Part shown: in pieces, positions 1 to 8,898 of the stretch
Layout: each line of letters begins with the position of its first letter
Numbering within the stretch: position 1 is the first letter of the stretch
DNA from: Streptomyces sp. STR69
Lineage (GTDB): Bacteria > Actinomycetota > Actinomycetes > Streptomycetales > Streptomycetaceae
Length of the DNA stretch: 64,000 bases
Direction of reading: 5' to 3'
NCBI RefSeq assembly: GCF_024519455.1
Contig: NZ_JALJRY010000041.1
Coordinates: 30,657-94,656 of the forward strand
The notes under the pieces: generated by a model
The model's database searches: none
The model's input: only the letters and a program-made list of their open reading frames with translations
What the model was told of the DNA's origin: nothing
Made by a program: the position numbers and the translations under genes

Positions 1-1
1 C

Positions 2-778
2 GGCACCGTCGTCCGCGGCGACGGCACCGTCTCCGCACGTACCGTCGCGGCCTTCGCCCGTATCAGGGACGCCGGCGCCGAGTTCGTGTTCGCCACCGGC
101 CGACCGCCGCGTCTGATGGGCCCGATCGCCGACGCCTTCGGCCCGTTCGGCACGGCCATCTGCTCCAACGGCGCGCTGGTCTACGACATGGGCACCCGAA
201 GTGTCGTGGCGGAGCACGCCATCGACCCCCGCACGCTCGCCGAAACCGTCCGCCGGCTCCGTGCCGCGATCCCGGAGATCGGCCTCGCGGTCGAGCACGC
301 CACCGAACTACACGGCGACGACCGTTACGAGGCCGGAGCCTGGGACGCCGACATCACCGTCCGGCGCCCCGGCGAGAGCGGCCTGTGGAACCGCCCGGCC
401 CCCAAACTCGTGGGCCGCCACCCGCACTTGTCCGCCGACGAGCTGCTCGCCCTCGCCGCTCCCGCACTGGGCGACCTGGTCACCGTCTACCACTCCAACG
501 GCGAGCGGCTGGTCGAGGCCATCGCCGCGGGCGTCAGCAAGGCCCACGCCCTACGGCGGTTCGCGGCCGACCGGGGCATCACGGCCGTAGAGGCGATGGC
601 CTTCGGCGACATGCCCAACGATCTGCCGATGCTGGCCTGGGCGGGCACGTCGTATGCCGTGGCGAACGCGCACCCGAGTGTCCTGGACGCGGTCACCCAC
701 GTCACCCTCTCCAACGACGAGGACGGGGTGGCGGAGGTGATCGAGCGTCACTTCCCGGAGGAGGTTCGGGCGTCGTAA
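2..778 (+). CDS. HAD-superfamily (Cof-type) hydrolase, 5' end missing
   Basis: The frame is open from base 2, so the gene starts left of the window. Cof-type HAD phosphatases dephosphorylate small sugar or nucleotide phosphates in the cytosol. The visible frame begins GTVVRGDGTVS, which is what normally follows the first two residues of the DxDGT nucleophile box; those residues are just outside the window. Then come motif II (FATGRP, about residue 28), the motif III lysine (GVSKAHAL) and the motif IV acids (AFGDMPNDLPML). A GTG at base 86 could be mistaken for the start, but it lies inside the conserved FVFATGRP block. Substrate unknown. Confidence 0.85.
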   Translation, partial: GTVVRGDGTVSARTVAAFARIRDAGAEFVFATGRPPRLMGPIADAFGPFGTAICSNGALVYDMGTRSVVAEHAIDPRTLAETVRRLRAAIPEIGLAVEHATELHGDDRYEAGAWDADITVRRPGESGLWNRPAPKLVGRHPHLSADELLALAAPALGDLVTVYHSNGERLVEAIAAGVSKAHALRRFAADRGITAVEAMAFGDMPNDLPMLAWAGTSYAVANAHPSVLDAVTHVTLSNDEDGVAEVIERHFPEEVRAS

Positions 779-813
779 GGTTTCAACTCGGCTTTCCCGG
801 CCACCCGTTGAGC

Positions 814-1101
814 ATGTCACCACGCTACGGCGGAAGCCCCGCGGGGACGGTCATCTCCGTCATCGCGGACATCGCGGCACTGATCCTGATCCTGTGGATC
901 GGCCTCTACCTGTTCGACGCCAACACCGCGAACAGCACGGTCGACTGGGTCCACCACGCGGCCAACTGGCTCTCGGGCTGGTCGCACAACCTGTTCACCA
1001 TCCACTCGGCCGACTGGCGCACCGTGGTCAACTACGGCCTGCCCGCGCTTGTTTACCTCTTCATCGGCCATGCGGTGGCCGCCGGGGTCAACAGGTCCTA
1101 G
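814..1101 (+). CDS. Small conserved membrane protein (95 aa)
   Basis: A 95-residue protein with one clear hydrophobic helix near residues 12-32 (VIADIAALILILWIGLYLF), an amphipathic tryptophan-rich middle, and a second hydrophobic helix near the C terminus (LPALVYLFIGHAVAAG). It is probably a two-pass inner-membrane protein. The ATG at 814 is preferred over an in-frame TTG at 808. It follows the HAD gene after 35 bases on the same strand. No function can be assigned. Its stop overlaps the stop of the convergent gene: bases 1098-1101 are CTAG, which reads TAG on both strands. Confidence 0.6.
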   Translation: MSPRYGGSPAGTVISVIADIAALILILWIGLYLFDANTANSTVDWVHHAANWLSGWSHNLFTIHSADWRTVVNYGLPALVYLFIGHAVAAGVNRS

Positions 1102-2240
1102 ACCCCCGCGTGCGGGTACGTGGCCGAACGGTGCTGGAAGGAGAGGATCTTCGGGTTCTGGACGACTCCGTCGCGGATCTCGATGGCCTTGCGGACCGTG
1201 ACGTCGTCGTCCCACGCCGTGGGCCCGCTCATGACCTTGCGGAGATACGGCAGCAGCGCCTCGCTGATCTCCCAAGTGGCGGAGTTCCAGAGGTGGGACG
1301 GGCTGTGGTCCACCGCGTAGTAGTGGCAGCCCGGACCGACCGTTGACATCGGGTCGCCGAAACCGCTCGGGCGGGCCCAGGCGAAGCCCATGCCGTCGTC
1401 GCAGGCCACGTCGATGAAGAAGGTCCCCGGCCGGAACAGGGCCAGTTCCTCGTTGTTGACGAACATGAGCGGGGCGTCGGTGTCCTGGAGAACGCAGTTG
1501 ACGACGATGTCGAACCCGGCGAGGTACTGCGCGAGCGGCACCGGCCCGAGCCCGGTGACGGCCTCCAGGCGCGAGGGATCGTCCTCCCGCTCCTGGAAGT
1601 GCCCCATCACGACCGACGGCATGGGCGAGGCCACCGCCGCGGCGGCACGCTGGGTGAGGACCGTGACGTCGGAGACGCCCATCGCGCCCAGGCCGGTGAC
1701 CGCGCCGCGCGCCGTGGCGCCGAAGCTGATCACGCAGGCCCGCAGCCGGCGCCCGTAGCTGCCGGTCAGCCCGCCGAGCTGGAGGGCGTGCAGCACCGAG
1801 CAGTAGCCGGCGAGCTCGTTGTTCTTGTGGAACACATGGACGCTGAAGGCGCCCGTCGACGTCCAGTGGTTCATGGCCTCCCAGGCGATCAGGGTCAGTC
1901 GCCGGTCGATGCCGATCTGCGTCGTCTTCTCGTCCTGCACACAGTGCGGCCAGCCCCACAGCACCTGGCCCTCGCGCAGCTCGGCGAGGTCGTCGTGCAT
2001 GGGCTTGGGCAGCAGCATGATGTCGCACTCGGCGACCAGTCGCTCACGGGACCGCAGGCCCGCCACGAGTGGTCGCAGCGCGTCGTCGGCGACGCCGAAC
2101 CGTTCGCCGTAGCCCTCTTCGAGGTAGATCCGCTCACGGAGATCCGGGGCGACGCGTTCGAGATGGCTGGGGTGCAGGGGCAGACGGAACTCGTTCTCCT
2201 TGCGGGAGGAGGAGAGTACTCCGAGACTCAACAGACTCAT
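1098..2240 (-). CDS. Alanine dehydrogenase/PNT-like NAD(P)-dependent enzyme (N5-carboxyethyl-ornithine synthase type)
   Basis: 380 residues. The N terminus (LSLGVLSSSRKENEFRLPLH, then a lysine in LLPKPM) is the alanine dehydrogenase/pyridine nucleotide transhydrogenase N-domain with its substrate-binding arginine and lysine. A Rossmann domain follows with a glycine-rich loop in SFGATARGAVTGLGAMG, and the C-terminal part resembles N5-(carboxyethyl)ornithine synthases, which reductively join pyruvate to an amino acid. The reaction could be alanine dehydrogenation or this condensation; sequence alone does not decide. ATG at 2240 is chosen because it aligns with the family N terminus; a GTG at 2267 would add nine residues. 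Convergent with the small membrane protein, sharing the CTAG stop. Confidence 0.7.
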   Translation of the reverse strand: MSLLSLGVLSSSRKENEFRLPLHPSHLERVAPDLRERIYLEEGYGERFGVADDALRPLVAGLRSRERLVAECDIMLLPKPMHDDLAELREGQVLWGWPHCVQDEKTTQIGIDRRLTLIAWEAMNHWTSTGAFSVHVFHKNNELAGYCSVLHALQLGGLTGSYGRRLRACVISFGATARGAVTGLGAMGVSDVTVLTQRAAAAVASPMPSVVMGHFQEREDDPSRLEAVTGLGPVPLAQYLAGFDIVVNCVLQDTDAPLMFVNNEELALFRPGTFFIDVACDDGMGFAWARPSGFGDPMSTVGPGCHYYAVDHSPSHLWNSATWEISEALLPYLRKVMSGPTAWDDDVTVRKAIEIRDGVVQNPKILSFQHRSATYPHAGV

Positions 2241-2381
2241 TGGGGCGGCTCGTTTCCGGCCGGACACGTGGACGTTCCGGCCTTGCCGTTCCCCGAGGGC
2301 GACGCCGAAACGGTGACGGCGTGCGAGGTGCGCTCGGTACTGTCACCGTACTCCGTCCCTGGCGGGGCCGGATTCCCTCGC

Positions 2382-4445
2382 CTACGCGCCGCCGCGCCTG
2401 CCGATCAGGTCCCGGTACAGGTCCGCCTGTTCCTTGTGGGTCTTCGCCTTGGCCAGTTCGGTCTTCCAGTCCTTCTCCAGGTCCTTCAGTTTCTGCACCC
2501 AGTCGCCGAACTCCTGCAGATCGACCAGGCGTTGGTTCGAGCGGAGGGGGGCGTCGGCGCCGATCTTGTCGTCCTTGTGCCCGCCGAACTGGCTCACGGG
2601 GTTGTTGTTCTTCTCGCTGCTCGTCACCCCGTGCTGATAGCCGTCGGGGGTACGGCCCCCCGGCCCGGCGGTCTCGATACCGACCTGCAACGCCCCGTCA
2701 CGCTTGTGGGTCGGCGGTTTGTACCCCATGAACATGTGCCCGTACGACTCGTTCGGGAGGATGGTGTCGCCGTGGTAGTCGGTGTTGCCCATGCCGCCGA
2801 CGGCCATCGGCAGGCCGTAGAGGTGACTGTGCGGATCGACCCAGTTCTGCAGGGTGGCGCCGATCTCGCCCTTCTCGACGAACTCGCCCCGCGTCCCGTC
2901 CGCGCTGTTGTCGCCGATCTCCATGTGATGCGTGCCGAACCCGCGCCGGTACACCGGCTCCGCGGGCGTCGACTTCGGCTCCCAGGGCTTCCGGTTCTCC
3001 TTGGTGATGTGCAGCCACTGGGGCAGCTCGTAGCCGTGCTGTCCGTCGGCGAGCTGCGGAATGCGGATGTTGACGCGTCCGCCGTAGGCCAGGGCGTGGG
3101 CCACGTCGTCCTCGAAGTCCTCGTGGATGCCCGCCTCCGGGTTGAAGACCTTCAGCCCCTCCTTCAGGACCAGGAAGATCTTGGTCAGCACCTCGGTGCC
3201 GCGCTCGACCCGCTCCCGGTGCTTGCCGGCGTCCGGCGCGGTGTCGTCGATGCCGGGCGGGAGCATGGTCCTGACGAAGGTCTGGAAGATCTGCTCGTTC
3301 CGCTCCCCGGTGAGCTGGTCCTTCTCCGCCTGCGGGGTGCCCTCGGCGTGCATGGCCATGTGGCGGCCGAGCTGGTAGTCCGAGCGGGTGGCCTTGTCCG
3401 GTTCCTTGCCCTGGCCGCGCTCCTCGATGTTCTGCTGCCAGCGCAGGGTGGCCACGAGCAGGCGCTTGCCCTCCGGCTGCTGGAGCCAGCTGCGGAAGTC
3501 ACCCGCCTTGATGTAGGCCAGCGCCTCGGCATGGGTGCAGATCCCCACGGTCTTCAGCCACTTGGCGTCCTCGGCCGCCGCCGCCTCGATCGCTTCGAGT
3601 TCCCCTTCCGAGAAGCTCGGCCCACTGCGTCCCCGCCGGTGGATGACGTTCCGTACGTCCTTGTTCCGGATCTCCTGATTCCCCCCGACGAGCAGCCGTG
3701 CGAGCCGGGCGATGGCCGGGGGAGAGGCGGAGGGCGGTGGTGAGGGGGAGGTTGGGGGAGCGGTTGTGGTCGACGGTCCGGGGCGGTCCGCCCGCTGGAC
3801 GGGGACATCGCCGTCCGCGCTGCGCTGCACCGCCCCGGCCGGTACGGCGGCTCCGGGCAGGGCGAGGTCGGGGGCGGCGCCCCGGGCCAGCTTCCGGCCG
3901 TTGGCGCCGGCGCTCCGCTCGAACGGGTCGTCGGGGTGGGAGACCTTCTCGCCCGTACCGTTCAGGGTGCCGGGCACGGGCCCCAGGGCCTGCTGCCGTA
4001 CATGGTCGACCTCTTCGTACATCACCTCGTCGTCGACCCGGCCGCCGCCGAGCACGATGTGGGAACCGGTGGTGTAGGCGAGGGCGCCGAGTTCCTCGGC
4101 CGAGCGCTGGGCGACCGGGCCGCTGTGCACCCGTACATGACCGAAGTCCATGCGGTAGGCCTGCTCGGCACGTTGGAGGATGCGGGGTTCCAGGGGCCGG
4201 CCGGGGGAGCCGACGGCGTCGGTGACGGACGACCGCCGCTGAACCGGCACGGCCGCCCCGGTACCGGTGTCTTCCGGCCCTACGGCGTGTTCCTCGTCCC
4301 GTGCCCGCTGGATCGCGAGGGTCACCGCGGCGTTCCCGGCGGCCCGTTGGAGAGCGGCGAGGGGAGGCAGGGCGGCGGCCGGCCGGGGCGCGGGTCGTCC
4401 GCCGGCCCGGTCGGCGCCCGAGTGGTGCTCTCCCTGGATACGCAT
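2382..4445 (-). CDS. DUF4157 (eCIS-core-type) protein with degenerate HExxH motif
   Basis: 687 residues. The N terminus carries LQRAAGNAAV (residues 32-41), a motif often found at the N terminus of actinobacterial proteins associated with extracellular contractile injection systems. A DUF4157 metallopeptidase-like module follows at about 84-155, including FGHVRVHSGP (101-110). The zinc site is altered: where relatives have A-HELTH-VVQQ, this has Y-EEVDH-VRQQ (143-152), so the first metal-binding histidine is glutamate. Residues 205-240 are a proline/serine-rich linker. The rest is a large region I do not recognise. ATG at 4445 has a good ribosome site (AAGGGGAA). It could be a secreted toxin or eCIS cargo, or a structural derivative; no eCIS genes are nearby. 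Confidence 0.65.
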   Translation of the reverse strand: MRIQGEHHSGADRAGGRPAPRPAAALPPLAALQRAAGNAAVTLAIQRARDEEHAVGPEDTGTGAAVPVQRRSSVTDAVGSPGRPLEPRILQRAEQAYRMDFGHVRVHSGPVAQRSAEELGALAYTTGSHIVLGGGRVDDEVMYEEVDHVRQQALGPVPGTLNGTGEKVSHPDDPFERSAGANGRKLARGAAPDLALPGAAVPAGAVQRSADGDVPVQRADRPGPSTTTAPPTSPSPPPSASPPAIARLARLLVGGNQEIRNKDVRNVIHRRGRSGPSFSEGELEAIEAAAAEDAKWLKTVGICTHAEALAYIKAGDFRSWLQQPEGKRLLVATLRWQQNIEERGQGKEPDKATRSDYQLGRHMAMHAEGTPQAEKDQLTGERNEQIFQTFVRTMLPPGIDDTAPDAGKHRERVERGTEVLTKIFLVLKEGLKVFNPEAGIHEDFEDDVAHALAYGGRVNIRIPQLADGQHGYELPQWLHITKENRKPWEPKSTPAEPVYRRGFGTHHMEIGDNSADGTRGEFVEKGEIGATLQNWVDPHSHLYGLPMAVGGMGNTDYHGDTILPNESYGHMFMGYKPPTHKRDGALQVGIETAGPGGRTPDGYQHGVTSSEKNNNPVSQFGGHKDDKIGADAPLRSNQRLVDLQEFGDWVQKLKDLEKDWKTELAKAKTHKEQADLYRDLIGRRGGA

Positions 4446-4584
4446 GCGCGGTTCCCCTTCGCTGGACGGGTGCCCTTCCCTCTTACCGGACGGGGGCCGG
4501 GTGGCGGGAAGTCCGCAGGGGCAGAACCGGGGGCAGACTTACCGTCGTCGTGGGCGTGCGCGATCTTCGGCGGGCGGGCCCGGG

Positions 4585-5520
4585 TCAGCGCGGAATCACC
4601 CAGCCCGGTGCCCAGGTCCCGGCGGTGTCCTGGCCGGCCGTCGTGGCGGCGAGGTGGGCGCGGAGGACGGGCAGCGCCGGGTGGGGGTTGTCGCGGTGCC
4701 AGAGGAGCGAGTGCGGGTACACGGGCGTCGGGCCGGTCACCGGGATACGGCGCAGGTCGTGGCCGGCGGGCCAGACGAGGCGGGTCCGCGCGGTCGTGAG
4801 GGTCGCCAGGGCCGGGGTCTCGGCGACCGTGTCGAGGAGCGCGTCGGAGCCGAAGTTGGGGCCGGTCGCCTCGATGGTGAGGCCGAACTCGGCGACGAGG
4901 TCGTCGTAGTAGGCGGTCCACTCGGTTCCGGGAGCGAGGCCGGGCATCCAGATCCGGTGCCCGGTGAGCTGGGCGAGGGTCACCGAGCGGGCGTTCGCCA
5001 GGGCGTGGGCGGGGCCGGTGAGGAGCTGGTGCGGCTCGTCGAGCACCCGGACGGACTCGATGTCCTCGGGCAGGGGGCGGCCCGGCATGGCGACGGCGCG
5101 GAAGGACGCGTCGATCGCACCGGACCTGATGGCGGCGACGGCCGTCTCGACGTCGGACAGCATCACCACGTCGAGGTCGATCTCGGGGTGCGCCCGGTGG
5201 AAGTCGCGCATCAGGGCCGACGGTGCGACGCGCGAGGCGATCACGTCGACGCGCAGCGGACGGCGGCCGGGGCGCACGGACGCGCCCGCGCGCTCGGCGA
5301 CGCGCAGCAGCTCGCGGGCGTGGGGCAGGAACGCCTGCCCGTCGATGGTGAGCTCGGCACCGCGCGGGGCACGGGTGAACAGCCTCACGCCGAGGGCGCG
5401 TTCCAGCGCGGCGACGCGTTTGGAGACGGCCTGCTGGCTGATCGACAGGTCGGCGGCGGCTTTCTGGAACTGGCCCGCCTCCGCGACGGCGACGAAGGTA
5501 CGTACTGCTTCGAGATCCAC
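4585..5520 (-). CDS. LysR-family transcriptional regulator
   Basis: 311 residues. The N-terminal winged helix-turn-helix (residues 2-60: DLEAVRTFVAVAEAG, SISQQAVSKRVAALE, ALGVRLFTR) is canonical for LysR proteins, followed by a substrate-binding domain starting with RPLRVDV. The GTG at 5520 is chosen because it gives the standard VDLEAVRTF start and has AAGG nine bases upstream; a GTG two codons earlier is possible. The open frame continues much further upstream, but that part has no LysR character and overlaps the MocR gene. It lies just downstream of the MocR gene on the same strand. Effector unknown. Confidence 0.85.
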   Translation of the reverse strand: MDLEAVRTFVAVAEAGQFQKAAADLSISQQAVSKRVAALERALGVRLFTRAPRGAELTIDGQAFLPHARELLRVAERAGASVRPGRRPLRVDVIASRVAPSALMRDFHRAHPEIDLDVVMLSDVETAVAAIRSGAIDASFRAVAMPGRPLPEDIESVRVLDEPHQLLTGPAHALANARSVTLAQLTGHRIWMPGLAPGTEWTAYYDDLVAEFGLTIEATGPNFGSDALLDTVAETPALATLTTARTRLVWPAGHDLRRIPVTGPTPVYPHSLLWHRDNPHPALPVLRAHLAATTAGQDTAGTWAPGWVIPR

Positions 5521-5549
5521 GGCGACCCACCTTAGGGAACACCACCACG

Positions 5550-6893
5550 TCAGTCGGTGACGAGGTCCTCCGGTGTCGAGCGGGCCAGTTCGGCGAGGGT
5601 GCCGAGTGCCCGGGAGAGGGTCTCCGGGTCGGGGGTGGCGAGGCCGAGGCGGACGGCGTTGGGGGAGTGGTTGCGGCCGACGGTGAACGCGGCGGCCGGT
5701 ACGACCCCGATGCCGTGCCGTGCGGCCGCCGCGACGAAGGTGTCCGCGCGCCACGGGCGGGGCAGCTGCCACCAGCAGTGGAAGGAGCGGGGATCGCTCC
5801 GCACGGCGAACCCGGCGAGCTGCCGGGCCGCGATCCCCTGCCGTACCGCCGCTTCCCGCTGTTTGGCGGCCACCAGCGCCTTCACCGTGCCGTCCTGCTG
5901 CCAGCGGTGGGCCACCTCCAGGGCGAACCGCCCCGGGGCGCAGCCGCCGGAGCGCAGGGCCGAGACGATCACGCCCGTCAGGGCGCCGGGTGCCACCGTG
6001 AACCCGAGGGTCAGACCGGGGGCGACGCGCTTGGACAGGCTGTCGATCAGGACCGTCTGCTCGGGGGCGTACGCGGCGAGGGGCGGCAGTTCGTCGCGGA
6101 GGAAGGCCCAGATGGTGTCCTCGACCGCGGGGATCCCCAGCCCGAGCAGTACCTCGGCCAGCCGCTCGACGCGCTCGGCGGGCATGGTGAGCGACAGCGG
6201 GTTGTGCAGCCTCGGCTGGACGTAGACGGCGTGCAGCGGGGCGGCGGCGTGCGCCTCCTCGACGGCCTCCGGGACGAGCCCCGCGTCGTCCATGGCCAGC
6301 GGCACGAGGGTGATGCCGAGCCGGGCGGCGACGGCCTTGACGACCGGGTACGTCAGCTCCTCCACGCCGAGCCGGGCACCCGGCGGTACCAGGGCGGTGA
6401 CGACGGCCGAGATCGCCTGCCGTCCGTTGCCCGCGAAGAGGATCCGCGCCGGGTCCGGGCGCCAGTCGCCGCGGGCGAGCGTGTCGGCGGCGGACTCCCG
6501 GGCGGCCGGGAAGCCGGAGGTGCCGACCGGCCGCAGGGCGGACCGGAGGGCGTCGGGCCGCAGCAGACCGGCGAGACCCTCGGCGAGGAGCGCGCTCTGC
6601 TCGGGGACGACCGGGTAGTTGAGCTCCAGGTCGATGCGGCGGCCGTCGGCGGGTTCGGTGAGCGCGGAGCCGGAGAGGTCGGCGGACATCGCGCGGACGA
6701 AGGTGCCGCGGCCCACCTCGCCCACCGTCAGGCCCCGGCGGGCCAGTTCCCGGTACACGCGCGTGGCGGTGGAGTTGGCGATGCCGTGCCGCCGGGCGAA
6801 CTCGCGCTGCGGGGGGAGCCGGTCACCCGGGCGGAGGGCGCCGGACCTGATCTCCCCGGCCACGGTGTCGGCGACGGTCTGGTAATCCTGCAC
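5550..6893 (-). CDS. MocR-type regulator (GntR DNA-binding domain fused to PLP aminotransferase-like domain)
   Basis: 447 residues from the GTG at 6893. A GntR winged helix occupies about residues 3-70 (YQTVADTVAGEIRSGALRPG, then TATRVYRELARRGLT). A fold-type I aminotransferase-like domain follows, with the PLP lysine in DSLSKRVAPGLTLGF. MocR proteins sense PLP-linked amine or amino acid metabolites. The GTG start has GGAG just upstream. An ATG at 6932 is in frame, but it would place the start beside the repeat operator and has no ribosome site. It is divergent from the LysE exporter at 7048, so this regulator probably controls the exporter and itself through the repeats at 6944-6983. Confidence 0.85.
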   Translation of the reverse strand: MQDYQTVADTVAGEIRSGALRPGDRLPPQREFARRHGIANSTATRVYRELARRGLTVGEVGRGTFVRAMSADLSGSALTEPADGRRIDLELNYPVVPEQSALLAEGLAGLLRPDALRSALRPVGTSGFPAARESAADTLARGDWRPDPARILFAGNGRQAISAVVTALVPPGARLGVEELTYPVVKAVAARLGITLVPLAMDDAGLVPEAVEEAHAAAPLHAVYVQPRLHNPLSLTMPAERVERLAEVLLGLGIPAVEDTIWAFLRDELPPLAAYAPEQTVLIDSLSKRVAPGLTLGFTVAPGALTGVIVSALRSGGCAPGRFALEVAHRWQQDGTVKALVAAKQREAAVRQGIAARQLAGFAVRSDPRSFHCWWQLPRPWRADTFVAAAARHGIGVVPAAAFTVGRNHSPNAVRLGLATPDPETLSRALGTLAELARSTPEDLVTD

Positions 6894-6943
6894 GGCTCTC
6901 CGCTCTCCCGCCCTTCTCGATCGAGCATCCATCCAATCATGGC

Positions 6944-6983
6944 ATTGCACCGAGTGCAATATCTGCATTGCATCGAGGCATTG
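6944..6983. promoter_or_regulatory. Probable MocR operator: repeated ATTGCA-type sites
   Basis: In the divergent promoter between the MocR regulator and the LysE gene. A perfect 7-bp inverted repeat, ATTGCAC-CGA-GTGCAAT (6944-6960), is followed by a second near copy, ATTGCAT-CGA-GGCATTG (6967-6983). The 11-bp units ATTGCAYCGAG recur at a 23-bp spacing, about two helical turns. MocR proteins such as PdxR and GabR are known to bind direct repeats in divergent promoters, so the arrangement fits. Binding itself is inference. Confidence 0.55.
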
Positions 6984-7047
6984 GTCTGGAATACGCTCCG
7001 AGCGGCGGCCGAGGGATGCCAACGCACCGACAGCACAAGGGGTATTC

Positions 7048-7695
7048 ATGGTCGAACCGAGCGGTGTACTCGGCGTGACGGCGGTGGCTCTGGGCATGGT
7101 GCTCACCCCCGGCCCGAACATGATCTATCTCGTCTCCCGCAGCATCACCCAGGGCAGGCGCGCCGGGATGGTCTCCCTCGGCGGGGTGGCACTCGGCTTC
7201 ATGGTGTATCTGCTCGCCGCGAACCTGGGCCTGTCGGTCTTCTTCGTCGCCGTGCCCGAGCTGTACTTCGCGGTGAAGCTCGCGGGTGCCGGGTACCTCG
7301 CCTACCTGGCCTGGAGCGCCCTGAAGCCGGGCGGTGTCTCCGTCTTCGCCCCGCAGGACGTACCGCACGACTCACCGCGCAAGCTGTTCACCATGGGCCT
7401 GATGACGAACCTGCTCAACCCGAAGATCGCCATCATGTACCTCTCGCTCATCCCCCAGTTCATCGACCTGGACAAGGGGCACGTCCTTCTCCAGGGCCTC
7501 GTCCTCGGCTCGGTCCAGATCGTGGTCAGCATCGCGGTCAACCTCGCCATCGTCCTGGCGGCCGGGGCGATCGCCGTCTTCCTCGAACGCCGCCCCTCCT
7601 GGCTCAAGGCGCAGCGCTACGCGATGGGCACGGTCCTCGGCGCCCTCGCCGTCTCCCTCGCCGTCGACAACTCGGGCCCGGCCAGGGCGAGCTGA
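7048..7695 (+). CDS. LysE/RhtB-family amino acid exporter
   Basis: 215 residues with about six hydrophobic segments. The family signature is near the N terminus (LTPGPNMIYLVSRS, residues 19-32), with the conserved GLMTNLLNPKIAIMYLSLIPQF in the middle (about 112-133). Members export amino acids or small polar amines from the cytosol. ATG at 7048 has AAGGGG upstream. It diverges from the MocR-type regulator, whose PLP domain suggests the exported compound is an amino acid or amine. The substrate cannot be read from sequence. Confidence 0.85.
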   Translation: MVEPSGVLGVTAVALGMVLTPGPNMIYLVSRSITQGRRAGMVSLGGVALGFMVYLLAANLGLSVFFVAVPELYFAVKLAGAGYLAYLAWSALKPGGVSVFAPQDVPHDSPRKLFTMGLMTNLLNPKIAIMYLSLIPQFIDLDKGHVLLQGLVLGSVQIVVSIAVNLAIVLAAGAIAVFLERRPSWLKAQRYAMGTVLGALAVSLAVDNSGPARAS

Positions 7696-7719
7696 CTCCA
7701 CGTCGGGCAAGCACTCGCG

Positions 7720-8898
7720 TCACACGACGACCGGCAGGGACGTGAGGCCGCGCGTCAACCGCGTGTGCCGCCACTCCAGTTGTTCCACGGGAAGTGCCAG
7801 TCGTACGTCGGGGAAGCGGGCGAAGACGGCCCGGAGCGCCAGTTCGCCCTCGGCCCGCGCGAGCGGTGCCCCCAGGCAGCGGTGGATGCCGTGGCCGAAG
7901 GCGAGGTGCCCGGTGGCACCGCGGTCGAGGTCGAGCCGGTCCGGGCCGGGGAATCGGGAGGGGTCGCGGTTGGCGGCGCCGGGCGCGATGAGCACCGGAA
8001 CGCCGGCGGGGATGTCGGTCCCGCCGAGCGTGAACGCTTCGGTGCTGTAGCGGAACGTGGCGATCCCCACCGGCGAGTCGAAGCGCAGCAACTCCTCAAG
8101 GGCGGTGCCGAACAGCTCCGGCTCGGCCTTCAACCGGGCCAGGGACTCCGGGTGTTGGAGCAGTGCCAGGGCCGCGTTGCCGATGAAGTTGGTGGTGGTC
8201 TCATGGCCGGCCACGAGCAACAGCACGGCGAGCGACACGAGTTCGTCCTCGGTCAGTCGGTCCTGGCCGTCGCGTACCGCGATGAGATCGTCGAGCAGAC
8301 TCTCGCCGGGGGAGGCGCGCCTGGCGGCGACGAGGTCGGTCATGTAGGTGCCGACGGCCTGCGAGGCGGCGTCGATCCGCCGGGGATCTCCCGCGGCGAA
8401 CAGTTCGCCGGACCACGCGTGCACACGCTCGCGGTCGGCCTCGGGCACCGCCAGCATCTCGCAGATGACCGTGACCGGCAGCGGTACGGCGAGGCCGGCG
8501 ACGAGGTCCACCGGTCCGTGTTCCGGCCAGGCGTCGAGCAGTTCGTCGACAAGGCCGGCGATGCAGGGGCGCAGCCGTGCGACGGCTCCGGTACTGAACG
8601 CCTTTGTCACCAGGGCCCGTAGCCGCGCGTGCTCCGGGGGATCGGTGGCCAGCATGTTCTGGGAGACGGCCGGATGGAGGTCGCGGTCGGACAGCCGGCC
8701 GGCGAAGAACCGCGCGGTGTTCTTGGAGAGCCGGGGGTCGGTGAACGCCTCCCGGGCCTCCGCGTGGCCCGTGACCAGATAGCTGAAGCGCCCTCCGGAA
8801 CCGGTGGGCACCTTCTGCACCGGCGCCGAATTCCGCAGCCGGGCGTAGGTCGGGTAGGGGTCGGCGAAGAACCGGGGGTCCTGCAACGGGTCGGTCAC
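7720..8898 (-). CDS. Cytochrome P450
   Basis: 392 residues, a typical length for a soluble bacterial class I P450. It has the I-helix oxygen-activation motif (LLVAGHETTTNF), the K-helix ExxR (EELLRF) and the heme-cysteine loop (LAFGHGIHRCLGAPLAR). Electrons would come from ferredoxin and a reductase; none is encoded nearby. Start is a GTG at 8898; the ribosome site is weak. It is convergent with the LysE gene and sits close to a metallo-hydrolase gene on the same strand. It resembles CYP105/107-like secondary-metabolism P450s, but the subfamily and substrate are not determinable. Confidence 0.9.
   Translation of the reverse strand: MTDPLQDPRFFADPYPTYARLRNSAPVQKVPTGSGGRFSYLVTGHAEAREAFTDPRLSKNTARFFAGRLSDRDLHPAVSQNMLATDPPEHARLRALVTKAFSTGAVARLRPCIAGLVDELLDAWPEHGPVDLVAGLAVPLPVTVICEMLAVPEADRERVHAWSGELFAAGDPRRIDAASQAVGTYMTDLVAARRASPGESLLDDLIAVRDGQDRLTEDELVSLAVLLLVAGHETTTNFIGNAALALLQHPESLARLKAEPELFGTALEELLRFDSPVGIATFRYSTEAFTLGGTDIPAGVPVLIAPGAANRDPSRFPGPDRLDLDRGATGHLAFGHGIHRCLGAPLARAEGELALRAVFARFPDVRLALPVEQLEWRHTRLTRGLTSLPVVV

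Noticed and set aside
1599..3743. A 714-codon open frame on the plus strand
   Set aside because: It runs antisense to the alanine-dehydrogenase-like and DUF4157 genes, has low-complexity Arg/Gly/Val composition and no family resemblance. Long antisense frames are expected at this GC content.
4585..5772. LysR regulator with an 84-residue N-terminal extension
   Set aside because: The extension is arginine/proline-rich, lies over the MocR coding region and precedes a standard LysR start with a ribosome site at 5520.
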